Positions 33,163 to 43,560 of a stretch of 64,000 bases of DNA are shown here, piece after piece. The first letter of the stretch is position 1. Every line of letters starts with the position of its first letter. The notes beneath the pieces are model-generated. The model saw nothing but the letters and a program-made list of their open reading frames with translations, was not told the DNA's origin and did no database searches. The DNA comes from Dromiciops gliroides (taxonomy: Eukaryota; Chordata; Mammalia; Microbiotheria; Microbiotheriidae), in assembly GCF_019393635.1 (NCBI RefSeq), contig NC_057861.1, forward strand, positions 303,449,468 through 303,513,467, given 5' to 3'. The position numbers were made by a program, and so were the translations under genes.

Positions 33163-33671
33163 TAAAAGAAAACTTGGGTCTTTCTACAGAGCTTCCCTCT
33201 ACAGCTGAACCTTCATAGAAATATGATTTTTAGCAAATACTAGCAAAGTCTGTAGGATAAAAAATTGCAATAACAGATTAATACAAATGAAAAAGTTTTT
33301 AAAAGGGATACTCTATAGGCTAAAATCTCACAAGCTGCAATCAGAAGCAATTCTTGCAAGTCATGTTTTTGAAAAATGCTATTTAGTGTCTTTAGGTGAA
33401 GGTAACCACTGGCAAAAAACCCAAAAAAAATCGAAAAAAGAACAAAAAACCCCCACACGAATTGCTTTAAGATAAACTTTGTAGAATATGAATGAAAGAC
33501 AAATGCAGGACCTTATGGAATCCATGGCTCTTGCTAAAGACCTAAGGTAAAAGACAAAGATACTCTTGTAGTTCTGATGTAAGAAGGTTCCATCATCTGT
33601 GGCTTCTTTGTGAAGACAGAGTCCTTAAAGATAATGCTGTGTAATCAGATAAAATATAGGTCTGGGTCTTT
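33163..33671. other. unassigned intergenic DNA
   Basis: AT-rich sequence. No gene or repeat identified. Confidence 0.4.
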
Positions 33672-33683
33672 AAGAAACCATCT

Positions 33684-33838
33684 AGGGGCAGTTAGGTGGT
33701 GCAGTGGATAGAGCACTGGCCCTGGATTCAGGAGTACCTGAGTTCAAATCTGGCCTCAGACACTTAACACTTACTAGCTGTGTGACCCTGGGCAAGTCAC
33801 TTAACCCCCATTGCCCCGCAAAAAAAAAAAGAAAAGAA
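33684..33838 (+). mobile_element. WSINE1-like SINE
   Basis: Perfect duplication aagaaaccatct at 33672-33683 and 33839-33850. Confidence 0.92.
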
Positions 33839-34027
33839 AAGAAACCATCTGATCCAAGCCATGCCTGACATTTGCTATTCAGGTACAGATTAGAAGAGAT
33901 GGCCTCTGGGGTGCTTTCCAACCTGAAGGTTGTATATATAATCCTTTTTTCTGAGAATTTTTTTTTTTTAAATCAATAGTTGACTAAGTAAAATAAAGAT
34001 GGCAGTGACTGAAATAATGATTTTTTT

Positions 34028-34276
34028 GGTTGTTGTTTAGGCATTTTAGTTGTGTCTGATTCTTTATGATTCCATTTAAGGTTTTCTTGGCAAAAATACT
34101 GGAGTCATTTCCTTCTCCAGCTTATTTTAAAGATGAGAAAACTCAGGCAAACACAGTTAAGTGACTTGCCATTAAGGTAACATAGCCATTAAGTGTCTTA
34201 GGCCACATTTGAATTCAAGATGAATCTTCCTAACTCCAAGCCCAGAACTCTATCCACTTCTCTACCTCACTGCCCA
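34028..34276 (-). mobile_element. MAR-type SINE
   Basis: 'ttagttgtgtctgattc', 'gttttcttggcaaaaatac' and 'gttaagtgacttgccatt' present. Confidence 0.8.
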
Positions 34277-34702
34277 ATTTCATTCTTAATGTAATGAAAT
34301 AAAAAGGGTTTTTTTAGAAGAATGATAGCTGGTATTTCAGACAAAATAAAGGTACTTTTCTCCCCCCTCTAAAACAAGCTCCTAAGAAAACACTTAGAAT
34401 GCACACTACCTCCCCTAACCGAAATGAAAAATAATAATTTATTTTGGCTAAGAAAGAAGCTGAGAATTAAGATGTACACAGTCTGTCCAGAAGATTCTTG
34501 AATAAAAAGGCACTTTGGCTGAGTAGCAGATTCACATCACCATATGTCAAGTGCCTATATTTGTGAAGCTCTGTAGGATGAAGTTTGTAGTACTATACAA
34601 AACTGGAATAAAACAAAGTAGGAACAAATGAGTGAGCTAACTTCTTTGAATAAAGAAATTTTGGATATGTTTTAAAGATAAAAGGACTGACAACCTGAAA
34701 TC
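34277..34702. other. unassigned intergenic DNA
   Basis: AT-rich. No recognisable feature. Confidence 0.4.
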
Positions 34703-34706
34703 TTGT

Positions 34707-34940
34707 CAGTTCAGTTGTATTTCAATCATACCTGACTCTTTATGACCCTTCTTAGGGTTTTCTTGGCAAAAATACTAGAGGGGTTTCTCATTTTACAGAT
34801 GAGGAAATTGAGGCAAACAGGGTTAAGTGATTTGCCCAGGGTCACACAGCTAGTTTCTGAGGTCAGTTTTGAAGTTAGATCTACCTGACTCTAGACCCAG
34901 CACTCTAGTCACTCACTGAGCTGTCTACCTGTCTCACCAG
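34707..34940 (-). mobile_element. MAR-type SINE, slightly deleted
   Basis: 'caatcatacctgactcttta', 'gttttcttggcaaaaatac', 'gtgatttgcccagggtcac'. The 'ccttctccagctc' segment is missing. Confidence 0.75.
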
Positions 34941-34967
34941 CTTTACCCTGTTAAAAACAACCTCCTT

Positions 34968-35044
34968 GCTGTGTGACCCTGGGCAAGTCACTTAACCCCA
35001 ATTGCCTCACCAAAAAAAAATTTTAATTTAATTAAATTTTTAAA
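34968..35044 (+). mobile_element. WSINE1-like SINE, strongly 5' truncated
   Basis: Only the last third ('gctgtgtgaccctgggcaag' onward) plus tail. Imperfect flanking repeat aaaacaacctcctt / aaaaaccaccttctt. Confidence 0.75.
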
Positions 35045-35049
35045 AAACC

Positions 35050-35530
35050 ACCTTCTTCACATTGTACACAGTAACATCAACATTGAGTGTTGATCTACTG
35101 TGATGGACTATATTCTTCTCACCAATGCAATGGCACAGAAGAGTTCCAGGGAACTCATGATGGAAGAGGATCTCCAAATCCAGGAAAAAAAAAACAAACT
35201 GCGGAGTATAGATGCTAAATGAACCATACTATTTCTTTTGTTTTTGATGCTGTTGTTTTTTTTTCTATTTTGAGGTTTTCCATCATTGCTCTGATTTTTT
35301 TCTCTTATAACATGACTAATGCAGAAATAGGATTAATGTTATGTGTATATATATATATGTATATATATATATAACCTATATCAGATTACCTGCTGTCTAG
35401 GGGAGGGGGGAGGGAGGGGAGGGAGGGAGAAAAATCTGAAATTGTAAAGCTTGTATAAACAAAGGTTGAGAACTATCTTTACATATAATGGAAAAAAAAT
35501 AAAATACTTTATTAATTAAAAAAAAAACTT
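35050..35530 (+). mobile_element. L1 3'-end fragment
   Basis: Closely matches 54.29-54.78 kb: 'gtgttgatctactgtgatgg', 'aatgcaatggcacagaagag', a TA run, then 'cctatatcagattacctgc' and the purine-rich end. Confidence 0.85.
35346..35372. repeat. (TA)n tract
   Basis: Short TA run in the L1 3' UTR, at the same relative place as at 54.6 kb. Confidence 0.85.
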
Positions 35531-35619
35531 CTCCTTCAAATCCAACCCGTATTAATGATGCCCTACAGGTGGTTTTCCTTTACTTCCCTCCCCACTCATT
35601 AATTCTCTCTTTCCTAAGA

Positions 35620-35822
35620 GCTATGGTGCAATGGATAGTGCTAAATCTGGAGTCATGAAAACCCAAGTCCAAATCCAGCCTCACTTACTAGCCTGGATAA
35701 GTGACCTAACCTCAATCTACCTCAGTGTGCTCATCTATAAAATGGGGATAATTGCACCTACCTCCCTACCTCCCATGGTTGTACACTGATAAAATGTGAT
35801 ATTTGTAATGGGTTTTGCAAAC
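35620..35822 (+). mobile_element. MIR-like SINE
   Basis: 'tggatagtgctaaatctgg', 'ctataaaatggggataattg' and 'gatatttgtaatgggttttg' present. Cut by the neighbouring LTR. Confidence 0.65.
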
Positions 35823-36477
35823 TGTAAAATTATGATGTTTCAAATCTAAATTGTGTGGTTGCCTTAAATTAGAAGCTTTACCACCAGTCTTTGGGCATTA
35901 AGCATTTATTAACGCATACCAGGTATTCAGTGGAGTTCAGAAAGTTAAGAAAAGGCCTATCTAGCCTAGAGTTCCAGCCTGGTTTGGTTCTTTCTCAAGT
36001 CCTCCTCCACATGCCTGCTTTGTGTACCAAAATGGCCTTTTCTGTGAATAGAGAGGCATATCTGGTGATAGAATTTCCAGGGAAGAAGTGGCTTACCTTC
36101 CAGAGACACCCAGATGCCATTGATCTGTTTTGCCTTGACTTTCTTTTTCCACTTTTTCCATCTCCTAATACCTTACGGAGACTGAGTCCCAGAGCATGTA
36201 ACTGGGTCGTAGGATTTTCAAATGGGAACTGCCTATTGCCTCTGAACCCTGTTAGGTTCTTTGTTGTGTGGATGCTGGTAATCAGCTAGGAAAATTTCCT
36301 AAAAAATTGAGCTTAACACAACTTTAAAATAGCTTTGTCAATAATCAAATCAAACAATGAGAGTTCTTAAAAACATGTCTAAGGGAATTCAGAATCTTAG
36401 TTGTTACACATCAAACATATAATAAAACAAAAATTAAACAAAAATTAAAACATTCTCTAAAACTTAATATTACTACA
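35823..36477 (-). mobile_element. endogenous retrovirus 3' LTR
   Basis: On the minus strand this 655-bp unit starts TGTAGTA right after a polypurine tract and ends ...TTTTACA, giving TG...CA ends. AATAAA is at 35905-35910 with about 80 bp after it (R/U5). The U5 motif 'aagcttctaattt' followed by 'ggcaaccac' parallels the solo LTR at 37.57-37.93 kb. A 132-codon plus-strand frame over 35891-36289 is antisense to the LTR and not a gene. The left end was set by TG...CA and similarity to the solo LTR, so it may be off by a few bases. Confidence 0.7.
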
Positions 36478-36490
36478 TTCCCCCCTGCGG
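36478..36490 (-). other. retroviral polypurine tract
   Basis: GGGGGGAA on the minus strand directly precedes the LTR TG, the primer position for plus-strand DNA synthesis. Confidence 0.7.
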
Positions 36491-37085
36491 GGAATAAATT
36501 GAGAAGACAATTGTTGAGATAAATTGGCCACTCCAATATCACAAGTAAAAGGCCTATACTTTCTAAAGAATAGGAGTTAGTAAAAAGAAAAAGTAATTTG
36601 AATTTTTTAAAAAATCAAGTAAAGGGACCTGGGTACAAGATATACTAGAAATTTCAGTTAACTTTGCTTTTTAATCATAACCCAGAAGCATGCACCCTTA
36701 TGCTAACAGACAGTCATAATTTCTTTTTCCACCTTAGAAATTACAGAATCTAATATAATTGGTAGCAGACGTCAAGGCCAAATCCAACATTGTATTTATC
36801 ATGACACCTGAGATAATTATGGGGGTCACCACAAAAGAATAGAGAAATGATGGGATATGAGCATTCCCACACTTGAGCAATATATACAGCTCATGCAGTG
36901 TGCCAAGCTTCTACTTCAGAATTATCATAAGTGAAAATAAACTCATACTATTAATTTAAAAATGTAGATAGCATAGAAACCTTTATGTAACACTTGAACT
37001 GACATTATTTCTCTGAGTGAATTTAGAGCATTTTTTATTTCGATATCTAAAATCTCCAGATCTCATATTAGTATCTTGCTGTCTA
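36491..37085 (-). mobile_element. ERV internal remnant between integrase and LTR
   Basis: About 600 bp separate the end of the integrase fragment from the polypurine tract, too short for a normal envelope gene. No frame with envelope features is visible. The region is degenerate or deleted. Confidence 0.5.
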
Positions 37086-37409
37086 CTATTGGTTAGCATC
37101 ATCCAGTTTAGCTTGGATAGGAAGGTGACCAGAAAGCATCTCATAAGGAGATATATGAAGTTCTCCTCTTGGTCTGCTGTGTAGATAGAATAATGCCAAT
37201 GGTAGAACATCAGGCCATTTCAAATGGTGAAATGTACATAATTTGCCAATCATGCTCTTAAGCTCTTTATTCATACTTTCAACTTGGCTTGACCTTTGTG
37301 GGTGGTAGGGTGTATGGAATTTTGGAGTTACTCCCAAGAAAGAGGAGATTTGGGATAAAACCGAATCAATGCCTGCTCTTGTATGTATTCCTCTCATGGG
37401 TGAAGGCAA
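37086..37409 (-). pseudogene. gammaretrovirus-like (ERV1) pol fragment, integrase
   Basis: A 107-codon stretch matching the integrase catalytic core and part of the C-terminal domain of class I endogenous retroviruses. It has the 'YHPQ' motif, a following 'QVE' whose Glu fits the third residue of the DDE triad, and a 'SPYEML' stretch. The region that should carry the second catalytic Asp is altered, there is no start codon of its own, and pol upstream is missing. This is a relic that cannot be active. Confidence 0.8.
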
Positions 37410-37565
37410 TTAATGTCTTAAATGGTAAATTCCCATAACCCAAGTCTCAAAGTACTATATGAATACTAATTAGTTATTACTTACCATTAAGTCCATTATT
37501 ATTCTGCCTTATAATAGCTGTTTGTACATATTTCAACTCCCCAGTAAATTGTAACCTTCCTAAAG
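37410..37565 (+). mobile_element. L2-like 3' fragment beside the ERV
   Basis: 'actccccagtaaattgtaacc' and 'ttcctaaaggtag' resemble the L2 3' end ('actagactgtaagctcc' type). The junction with the ERV is not sharp. Confidence 0.4.
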
Positions 37566-37569
37566 GTAG

Positions 37570-37926
37570 TGTAATGATTGGAATAACGCCACCTGCTGGA
37601 TACTAACTGTAGAAGAGTTCTGCCCATGAAGCGAAGGTCTTTGAGGGCAAGACCAGGAGTCTTTGGTATCAGGAAGTGACGCGGACTAGTGGGAGGAGGA
37701 AGGAGGAGACGGAGGCTCTCTTTCCTTTGGACTCTGGTGGAGAGCGGAGCTAGAAATGTGCTCTCCCTTTAATAGCTAGGAATTTAGGCCTTTTTCTCTC
37801 TCTTTACCAAATTCTTATTCTCCTTAATAAATGCTTAAAAGTCTAACTCTTGCTAAAGCTTATAATTTATTGGCGACCACTCATTAGATATTTTAGACAG
37901 TTTAGCTAGAATTTTATCCCTTAACA
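37570..37926 (+). mobile_element. solo LTR (ERV1-type)
   Basis: A 357-bp unit with TG...CA ends (tgtaatg...ttaaca) and AATAAA at 37826-37831. It is flanked by a perfect 4-bp duplication gtag (37566-37569 and 37927-37930), the size made by gammaretroviral integrases. No internal retroviral sequence adjoins it, so it probably arose by LTR-LTR recombination. Its last 100 bp resemble those of the opposite-strand LTR at 35.8-36.5 kb. Confidence 0.85.
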
Positions 37927-38192
37927 GTAGCCTGGTGGTACAGTGGCTGTAATTCCAGGTCTGGAGTCAGGAAGACTGGAGTTTGAATCCAACTTCAGAT
38001 ATTCACTAACTGTGTGACCCTGGACAAGTCACTTAGCCAGTTTGCCTCAGTTTTCTCAACTGCAAACATGAAGGTAACAGCACCTAGTGAAGAGGGCTAT
38101 TATGAGGCTCACATAGAATTTTTATAAAGCACTTTAGCATAGGTGCCTGGCACACAATAAGCACTTGCTTATTCCTTTCCCTTCTGGACTCT
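37927..38192 (+). mobile_element. MIR/CORE-SINE-like element
   Basis: 'tggtacagtggctgtaattcc', 'gtgtgaccctggacaagtc', 'gtgcctggcacacaataagc' in order. The solo LTR inserted at its 5' edge. Confidence 0.8.
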
Positions 38193-38249
38193 ATCTCCTA
38201 CTTCAATTCAACTACATATCCTGAGAAAACCATTTAATATATTGCCTTT

Positions 38250-38398
38250 TTTTTTAAGGTGGGGCAGGCAATGAGGGTAAAGTCATTTGCCCAGGGTCAC
38301 ACAGCTAGTAAGTGTCAAGTGTCTGAGGCCAGATTTGAACTCAGGTCCTCCTGAATTCAGGGCCAGTGCTTTATCCACTGCACCACCTAGCTGCCCCC
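38250..38398 (-). mobile_element. WSINE1-like SINE
   Basis: Antisense copy. Duplication taatatattgccttt / taatatattaccttt at 38235-38249 and 38399-38413. Confidence 0.92.
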
Positions 38399-38624
38399 TA
38401 ATATATTACCTTTTACCTAGCAGAGAAGCTCAATAAATATTTGTTGAATCAAGAGTGGAGATCCTGAAAAAAACAGCTGGTAATGAGAATGAGAACTTCT
38501 ACATTTCTAGAATGAGGATTTTAAAAATCTCATTCCTACAGTCCATTTTTCAGGAACTAATAGCTTTCTAAAGTTCATAAAACTGTCAGAACTGAACCAC
38601 AAATAAAAGTGACTCACAGACGCA

Positions 38625-40138
38625 CAAGGGCAAAATGTGCCACATTTATTTACATATGAAATGTGTTTAATACAGTTATAATGAACGTAGTGTATAACAT
38701 CTGACAGCAGCAAGACCCTTTAAGGAACGGAACGGTAACTACAGTATATCATGCAAGTATCTATATATACACAAAAGTTCTTTTTTAAAAAAAAGTACAA
38801 AACTTGTTTAGGGATAAATACAAGATATAAAATGCAAAACAAAAAAAAAACACAAAAAAATATAACTCTCACAGAGAACTATATATGGAAGGGACAGAAC
38901 AGTACCTTTGCTGTGCTTCATTAAAGCATAACTACCAATACTAGATATACTTATTGAAATGACGGAACAAAAACCTGGCAGCTGTGTGCTCAATCTGAAA
39001 TGGCCGATTGGAATTCCATAGGCTGCTGTATTAACACATCAGTAGGTAGCAGCTTCAGTTGTGCATCCTAACTCTAAGTACCAGAACATTTGGCATTAGC
39101 ACCCAGAATAGGAAAAGTCAATTCTTGAGACAGCACAGGGTTAAATGAACTATTTTCTTCCTTTAAAAGCCAAAGAAATACTTGATTTTGTATTTGTCTC
39201 TATGTTTAATAAATTACAAGACAAAAACCAGACTGTATAAAAATCTATTGATCTAGTTACATATGTTTCTTCTACAGCAGTCCAGCCCTTTCATCAGCCT
39301 TACATCCCTGTGATCTTAAAACAGTCTTGCAAATAAATGCAAGAAAAACTCTTTTTGCCAGCCCACGTATTTTTTCTCATCTGATTTTACAATGGACTCC
39401 TTCCTCCTCTCTTCATAGACAACATTAAAGAAAACACCATTCCCTTCTACTTGCCTGGTCTAAGTTCTTATCCACCAGTGGGTGGGTTATTTGCAAGGCT
39501 GCTTTAAAAACTCTCTCTTATGGCCCTAAAAATACCTAGAGATGCACAGATATGCAATGATGAGTTTCAAGGCGCACACATACTTCTTTCAAAGTAGATA
39601 CACTGAGTACTAGTGCTAAGACACTTGAAGAGTCTAGTGTTCTTGACACCTAAAACCAGCTACAATTTATGTAGTGAATTCTAAAAAATAAAAAAAATAC
39701 TAAAAAAGGCCTTGTGTTAGCCCGTAATTTAATTAGCTAAACCATTCAAATGCATGGCATACAAAACAGTTTATCTGAATCCAAGGAACTGCCCCCAGTG
39801 CTAAGAACTCTGTTTCAAAGAAACTTAGTACAAAAAAGAAAAATTCTAAACAAAAAAATAACTCAAAACATTTTCCACTAAATACTGATACAAACACGTA
39901 ACAAATAGTATAAAAGTTATTAGTTTAAATATATACAAACTCTTTTTAAACTCAAATACTGTTTTAATACTTATTGAGGGTATATACGATGAGGTGAATA
40001 GGATACATTTAGGGAGAATATATTGCAACAGCCTAAACAGTACTGTCAACTCTATTATACTGCAAACTTTCTGTAACAAAACAAAAAAAAAAAGTCTTTT
40101 CCATTCCAATGTGGAGAGAGGTTTTCCTTTTGGAATAC
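38625..40138 (-). other. ZNF532: 3' UTR of ZNF532
   Basis: About 1.5 kb from the stop codon to a polyadenylation site, free of SINEs and LINEs although the surroundings are dense with them. This suggests it is maintained as part of the mRNA. The exact cleavage point is inferred from the AATAAA and the following GT-rich stretch. ATTAAA variants (near 38666, 39205, 39963) could give shorter forms. Confidence 0.65.
38645..38650 (-). promoter_or_regulatory. ZNF532: polyadenylation signal AATAAA of ZNF532
   Basis: The only AATAAA I found on the minus strand of the 3' UTR. It is followed 15-35 bp later by a GT-rich element ('ttgtgcgtctgtgagt' on the minus strand). Confidence 0.65.
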
Positions 40139-40633
40139 TCATTTTTCAGCTGAACTCATTCTTTTAGACTTAATGAAGGCCATGCCATGTGTTCTCATGT
40201 GAGTATTTAAGGCAGCTTCAGTTTCAAATGTCTTTGCACACACTTTGCATTTTCTGTCTGACATCAGACTATCCGATGATTCATCTTCTTGACTCGGTTT
40301 GTTTTCCTGTTGATTATCTTCCCCAGAACCATTCTGCTTAGACACTGGTTGAGGTTCCTTTAATTTGTGGACTATGAAGAGATGCCGGGAGAGAGAGACA
40401 TGGGAGGTGTAGCAAAGGCCACATTCTCGACATTGGTAAGAAGAGCCATCAGACTTATGCTGAGGGATATGTTCGTGAAACTGTAGAAGATTTTCTGTTG
40501 TAAAGCCACACACAGCACACTTGTGAACTTTAAAAACATTTATCTTTAGTTTCTTCAATGGCTGGGTGATTGCTCCTCGTGGGGGTCTGAATTCTAAAAC
40601 TGGTTCTTCTAATTTCCGCTTTGGACTGGGGGC
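40139..40633 (-). CDS. ZNF532: ZNF532 terminal coding exon
   Basis: Encodes the last 164 residues of ZNF532, a nuclear C2H2 zinc-finger protein of the ZNF532/ZNF592/ZNF687 family reported with ZMYND8 at chromatin. The acceptor is 'ttctcttatcag' before 40633 (phase 0) and the stop is TGA at 40139-40141. After a basic 'PSPKRKLEEP' segment come a finger from 'CAVCGF', a second from 'CRECGLCY' to 'HLFIVH', an acidic Ser/Glu-rich linker, and a final finger from 'CKVCAKTF' to 'HMRTH', ending 'SKRMSSAEK'. All zinc ligands are present. The identification rests on memory of the human C-terminus; the paralogues differ there. Confidence 0.85.
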   Translation of the reverse strand, partial: APSPKRKLEEPVLEFRPPRGAITQPLKKLKINVFKVHKCAVCGFTTENLLQFHEHIPQHKSDGSSYQCRECGLCYTSHVSLSRHLFIVHKLKEPQPVSKQNGSGEDNQQENKPSQEDESSDSLMSDRKCKVCAKTFETEAALNTHMRTHGMAFIKSKRMSSAEK

Positions 40634-40864
40634 CTGATAAGAGAAAACAAACAAAAAACATTGACCAAATTAAAATAGTCCTGCTATCTTCCTGAAGAAC
40701 GATCATCTCTGATTGAGCTAAAAATCAGTACAAAGATATGATCATATTGTGGCATTAAAAAAAAAAAGGCATGCTTCTGCAAATGTTTTACCCTGTTTCC
40801 AATATTAATGTGATCTCATCTTCATGCTGTCCTTAATCTCACTGTCAGTCATTATTCTATTCAC

Positions 40865-41092
40865 GGACATCTATCTGGCTGAAGGCAGTTAGGAAGGCCT
40901 GAGTTCAAATATGGTCTCAGACACTAGCTGTGTGCCACTGGGCAAGTCATTTAACCCTGTTTGCCTCAGTTTCCTTATCTGCAAAATGAGTTGGAGAAGG
41001 AAATGGCAAACCACCCTAGTATCTTTGCTGAGAAAACCCCGAGTGAGGACACAAAGAGTTAGACAGGACTGAAATGACTCAACAACAACAAA
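40865..41092 (+). mobile_element. MAR-type SINE
   Basis: 'gagttcaaatatggtctcag', 'aatgagttggagaaggaaatg', 'gagaaaaccccgag' and 'gacaggactgaaatgactc' present. Confidence 0.8.
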
Positions 41093-41124
41093 AAATCTCT
41101 CACTGAATAGAGTACTAGAAAGAT

Positions 41125-41260
41125 TATACCCTAGTTCTGAACTGTGACCGACTTTACTATTTTTGTCACCTAACTACTCTGAGCCTCAGTTTCCTAATGT
41201 GTAAAATGAGGTGGCTGGACTATTTGACATCTAAGTCTGTGCTCATTTTATCCACAAATT
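41125..41260 (+). mobile_element. MIR-like 3' fragment
   Basis: 'actctgagcctcagtttcc' and 'taatgtgtaaaatgaggtgg' present. Confidence 0.6.
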
Positions 41261-41479
41261 CCCCAATGAAAGGCAATACAAGAAATGCCATGCTCATTCT
41301 ATTTCTTTCAGTTATAATGCTTGTTTTAGGCAACGATCTTATGCTTCTTTAAAGGGCTAAATTATTACCAAATGCTGGAAATAGTTAATCCGGACCCAGG
41401 AAAAGAAGCTGGTGTTCCAAGCCTGCTAAAACCAGGGACCTCAATTGCAATAAAACATGTTATTAAATCTCCCATGTCT

Positions 41480-41720
41480 TAGTCTCATCTCTCAGTGCTT
41501 CCTGATACTAATAACTCTATGCTCCACCCACTGTACCCCATCATATTTGTTCATGCTGTTTCTCTTCTTTTCTCCTCCTCCCTAATTAAATCTTGTTCAT
41601 CCTTCAAGGCCCAGCAACTCTACTTTCCTAGACAGTCCCAGCTCACAAAAATCTCTCTTTCTGCATTCTTAATCATTTATTGCCTTGTAATATAAGTTTT
41701 CTCTCCATAGGTATGTCTTC
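41480..41720 (+). mobile_element. L2 LINE relic
   Basis: 'cttgttcatccttcaaggcc', 'cagcaactctactttcc' match the L2 3' coding end. Confidence 0.6.
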
Positions 41721-41773
41721 AACAACTTCAATTCAATTCCACAAATATTTCTTAAGCATCTACTATATGCCAG

Positions 41774-42006
41774 GGCAGTTAGATGGTACAGTGGTAGAAT
41801 GCCAAGCTGGGAGTTGGGAAGACTCTTTTTCTTGAATTCAAATCACTTACCAGCTGTGTGACCCTAGGCAAGTCACTTAACCCCATTTCCTCATCTGTAA
41901 AATGAGTTGGAGAAGGAAATGGCAAACCATTCCAGTATCTCTGCCAAGAAAACCCCAAGTGGGGTCACAAAAATTCAGACATGACTGAAAATGACTAACA
42001 GCAACA
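41774..42006 (+). mobile_element. MAR-type SINE
   Basis: 'gatggtacagtggtagaatgc', 'gttggagaaggaaatggc', 'aagaaaaccccaagtgg', 'cagacatgactgaaaatg' present. Confidence 0.85.
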
Positions 42007-42794
42007 TGCCAGGTACCGTGGGAGAAACTGAGAGACTGAAAAACAAAAACAAGCATAGTCCCTGTTCTTCAGGAGCCTGCGATTAAATAGGGGCCAGAAC
42101 ACAAATAAAGAAAATAAAATGTGACTAGGCGAGATCCATACAAATCTTAGGTGAGAGAGAGCTTACTTTCCCAGAGGGAAAGTAGTCTTTGTGCAGCATA
42201 TGAGTTGGGCTTCAAAGAAAGAGAAGGGCTTCAACAGGTGGAATGAAGAGGGAGAACATTTCAAATATCAGGGAGATCTGCATCAAGGCACCAAGATGAG
42301 AGGGTACAGGATGAAATTGGGAAACAATAGTAATCCAATGTAGCTGGACCACAGAGTGTATAAAGGGGAGTAATTGGAAAAGGGTAAATTGTAGCCACAT
42401 CGTTAGGATTTTAACTGACAGGTTAATAGTTTTAGTTTATTCTCAAAAGGTGGCCCAGAGATCGGGGGGGGGGGGGGGGGGGCGGGCGGCAGGTTAAAAG
42501 GTTCCTGAGGTCAGTATTATTTTCATAATAACACTTAAATGTTTTTCTTTCTAGTTTAATAAATATGGATAGATGTGACCCACATAAAAGCTCTTTGGGG
42601 GAACCTCAATAATTTTTAAGACGATAAAGGGACCCTGAGATGAAAAAGTTTAAAAACTGCTACTCAAAGCAATAGGAAGAATCAATGCTGTTTGAGCACA
42701 GAGTCAGACTTATGTAATAGTAATTAATATTTTGGATTGAAGAGAATCGAGATCCTGAAGGTGGAGACTACTTATGAGGCTATTATAACATATT
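42007..42794. other. unassigned intronic DNA
   Basis: Old repeat-like text (for example 42600-42660) without a firm family. Includes the G-run at 42464-42482. Confidence 0.4.
42464..42482 (+). repeat. 19-bp G homopolymer followed by GC-rich bases
   Basis: A run of 19 G followed by 'cgggcggc'. It could form G-quadruplex DNA and is also error-prone to sequence. Confidence 0.85.
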
Positions 42795-42855
42795 TTGTTA
42801 TGTTATGTTGTGTCATGTCATGTTGTGTTGTACTATACTATACTATACTATAAAT
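42795..42855 (+). repeat. degenerate pentanucleotide repeat
   Basis: (TGTTA)n/(TGTCA)n passing into (CTATA)n. Confidence 0.8.
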
Positions 42856-42869
42856 TATTATCATATTGC

Positions 42870-43255
42870 TGTGTGACTACCAATAGCCTAAGAGTACTGG
42901 CTCTGGAGTCAAAGAACTGGGGTTCAAATCTCATTTATGATACTATCTGGGTAGGGGCAGCTAGATGGCCCAGTAGTTAAAGCACCAGCCCTGGATTCAG
43001 GAGGCTCTGAGTTCAAATCCAGTCTCAGACACTTGACACTTACTAGCTGTGTGACCCTGGACAAGTCACTTAACCCTTATTGCCGTAACCCCCCCCCCCC
43101 CCCCGGCCAAAAACAAAAACAAACAAACAACAATCCTACAATTCCCAGTGGGAGAAAAAAACCAGATTTGATACTATCTGGATGAAAAATTCATTTGTGT
43201 TCCCTGGGTTTCAGTTTCCTCATCTCTAAAATGAAGCAAATGGACTAGATATTTA
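42870..43255 (+). mobile_element. MIR-like SINE, split by a WSINE
   Basis: 'gtactggctctggagtcaaag' left of the insertion, 'tgggtttcagtttcctcatc' and 'tctaaaatgaagcaaatgg' right of it. Confidence 0.75.
42951..43169 (+). mobile_element. WSINE1-like SINE with extra 3' sequence
   Basis: SINE body, a C-run (43089-43104) and an A-rich tail, then about 40 bp of extra sequence ending in 'gagaaaaaaacc' before the second copy of a perfect duplication gatactatctgg (42939-42950 and 43170-43181). Confidence 0.82.
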
Positions 43256-43295
43256 TATCATATCATATCATACAATACCATATCATATCATAGTT
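43254..43295 (+). repeat. (ATATC)n repeat
   Basis: Imperfect pentanucleotide repeats 'atatcatatcat'. Confidence 0.8.
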
Positions 43296-43304
43296 ATATT
43301 ATGT

Positions 43305-43560
43305 TCTGTTAGGTGACGCAATGGATAGAGTGCTGAGCCTGGAGTCAAGAATACTCATCTTCCTGAGTTTAAATCTGGCCTCAGATACTGCCTAGCTGTG
43401 TGACCCTGGGCAAGTCACTCAACTCTGTTTGCTTCAGTTTCCACATCTATAAAATGAGCTGAAGAAGAAAATGACAAACTATTCCAATATCTCTGCCAAG
43501 AAAACCCCAAAAAGGGTCAATGAAGAGTTGGACACAGCTGAAATGACTGAACCACAAAAA
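43305..43560 (+). mobile_element. MAR-type SINE, full length
   Basis: 'gtgacgcaatggatagagtgc', 'cctcagatactgcctagctg', 'aagaaaaccccaaaaagg', 'gacacagctgaaatgactg' present. Confidence 0.85.

Noticed and set aside
35891..36289. 132-codon plus-strand open frame
   Set aside because: Antisense to a retroviral LTR with clear TG...CA ends and AATAAA on the other strand.
1..38600. Search for the gene expected downstream of ZNF532 (SEC11C or OACYL in other mammals)
   Set aside because: No exon-like sequence for either was recognised, so the neighbouring gene is probably beyond the left edge.
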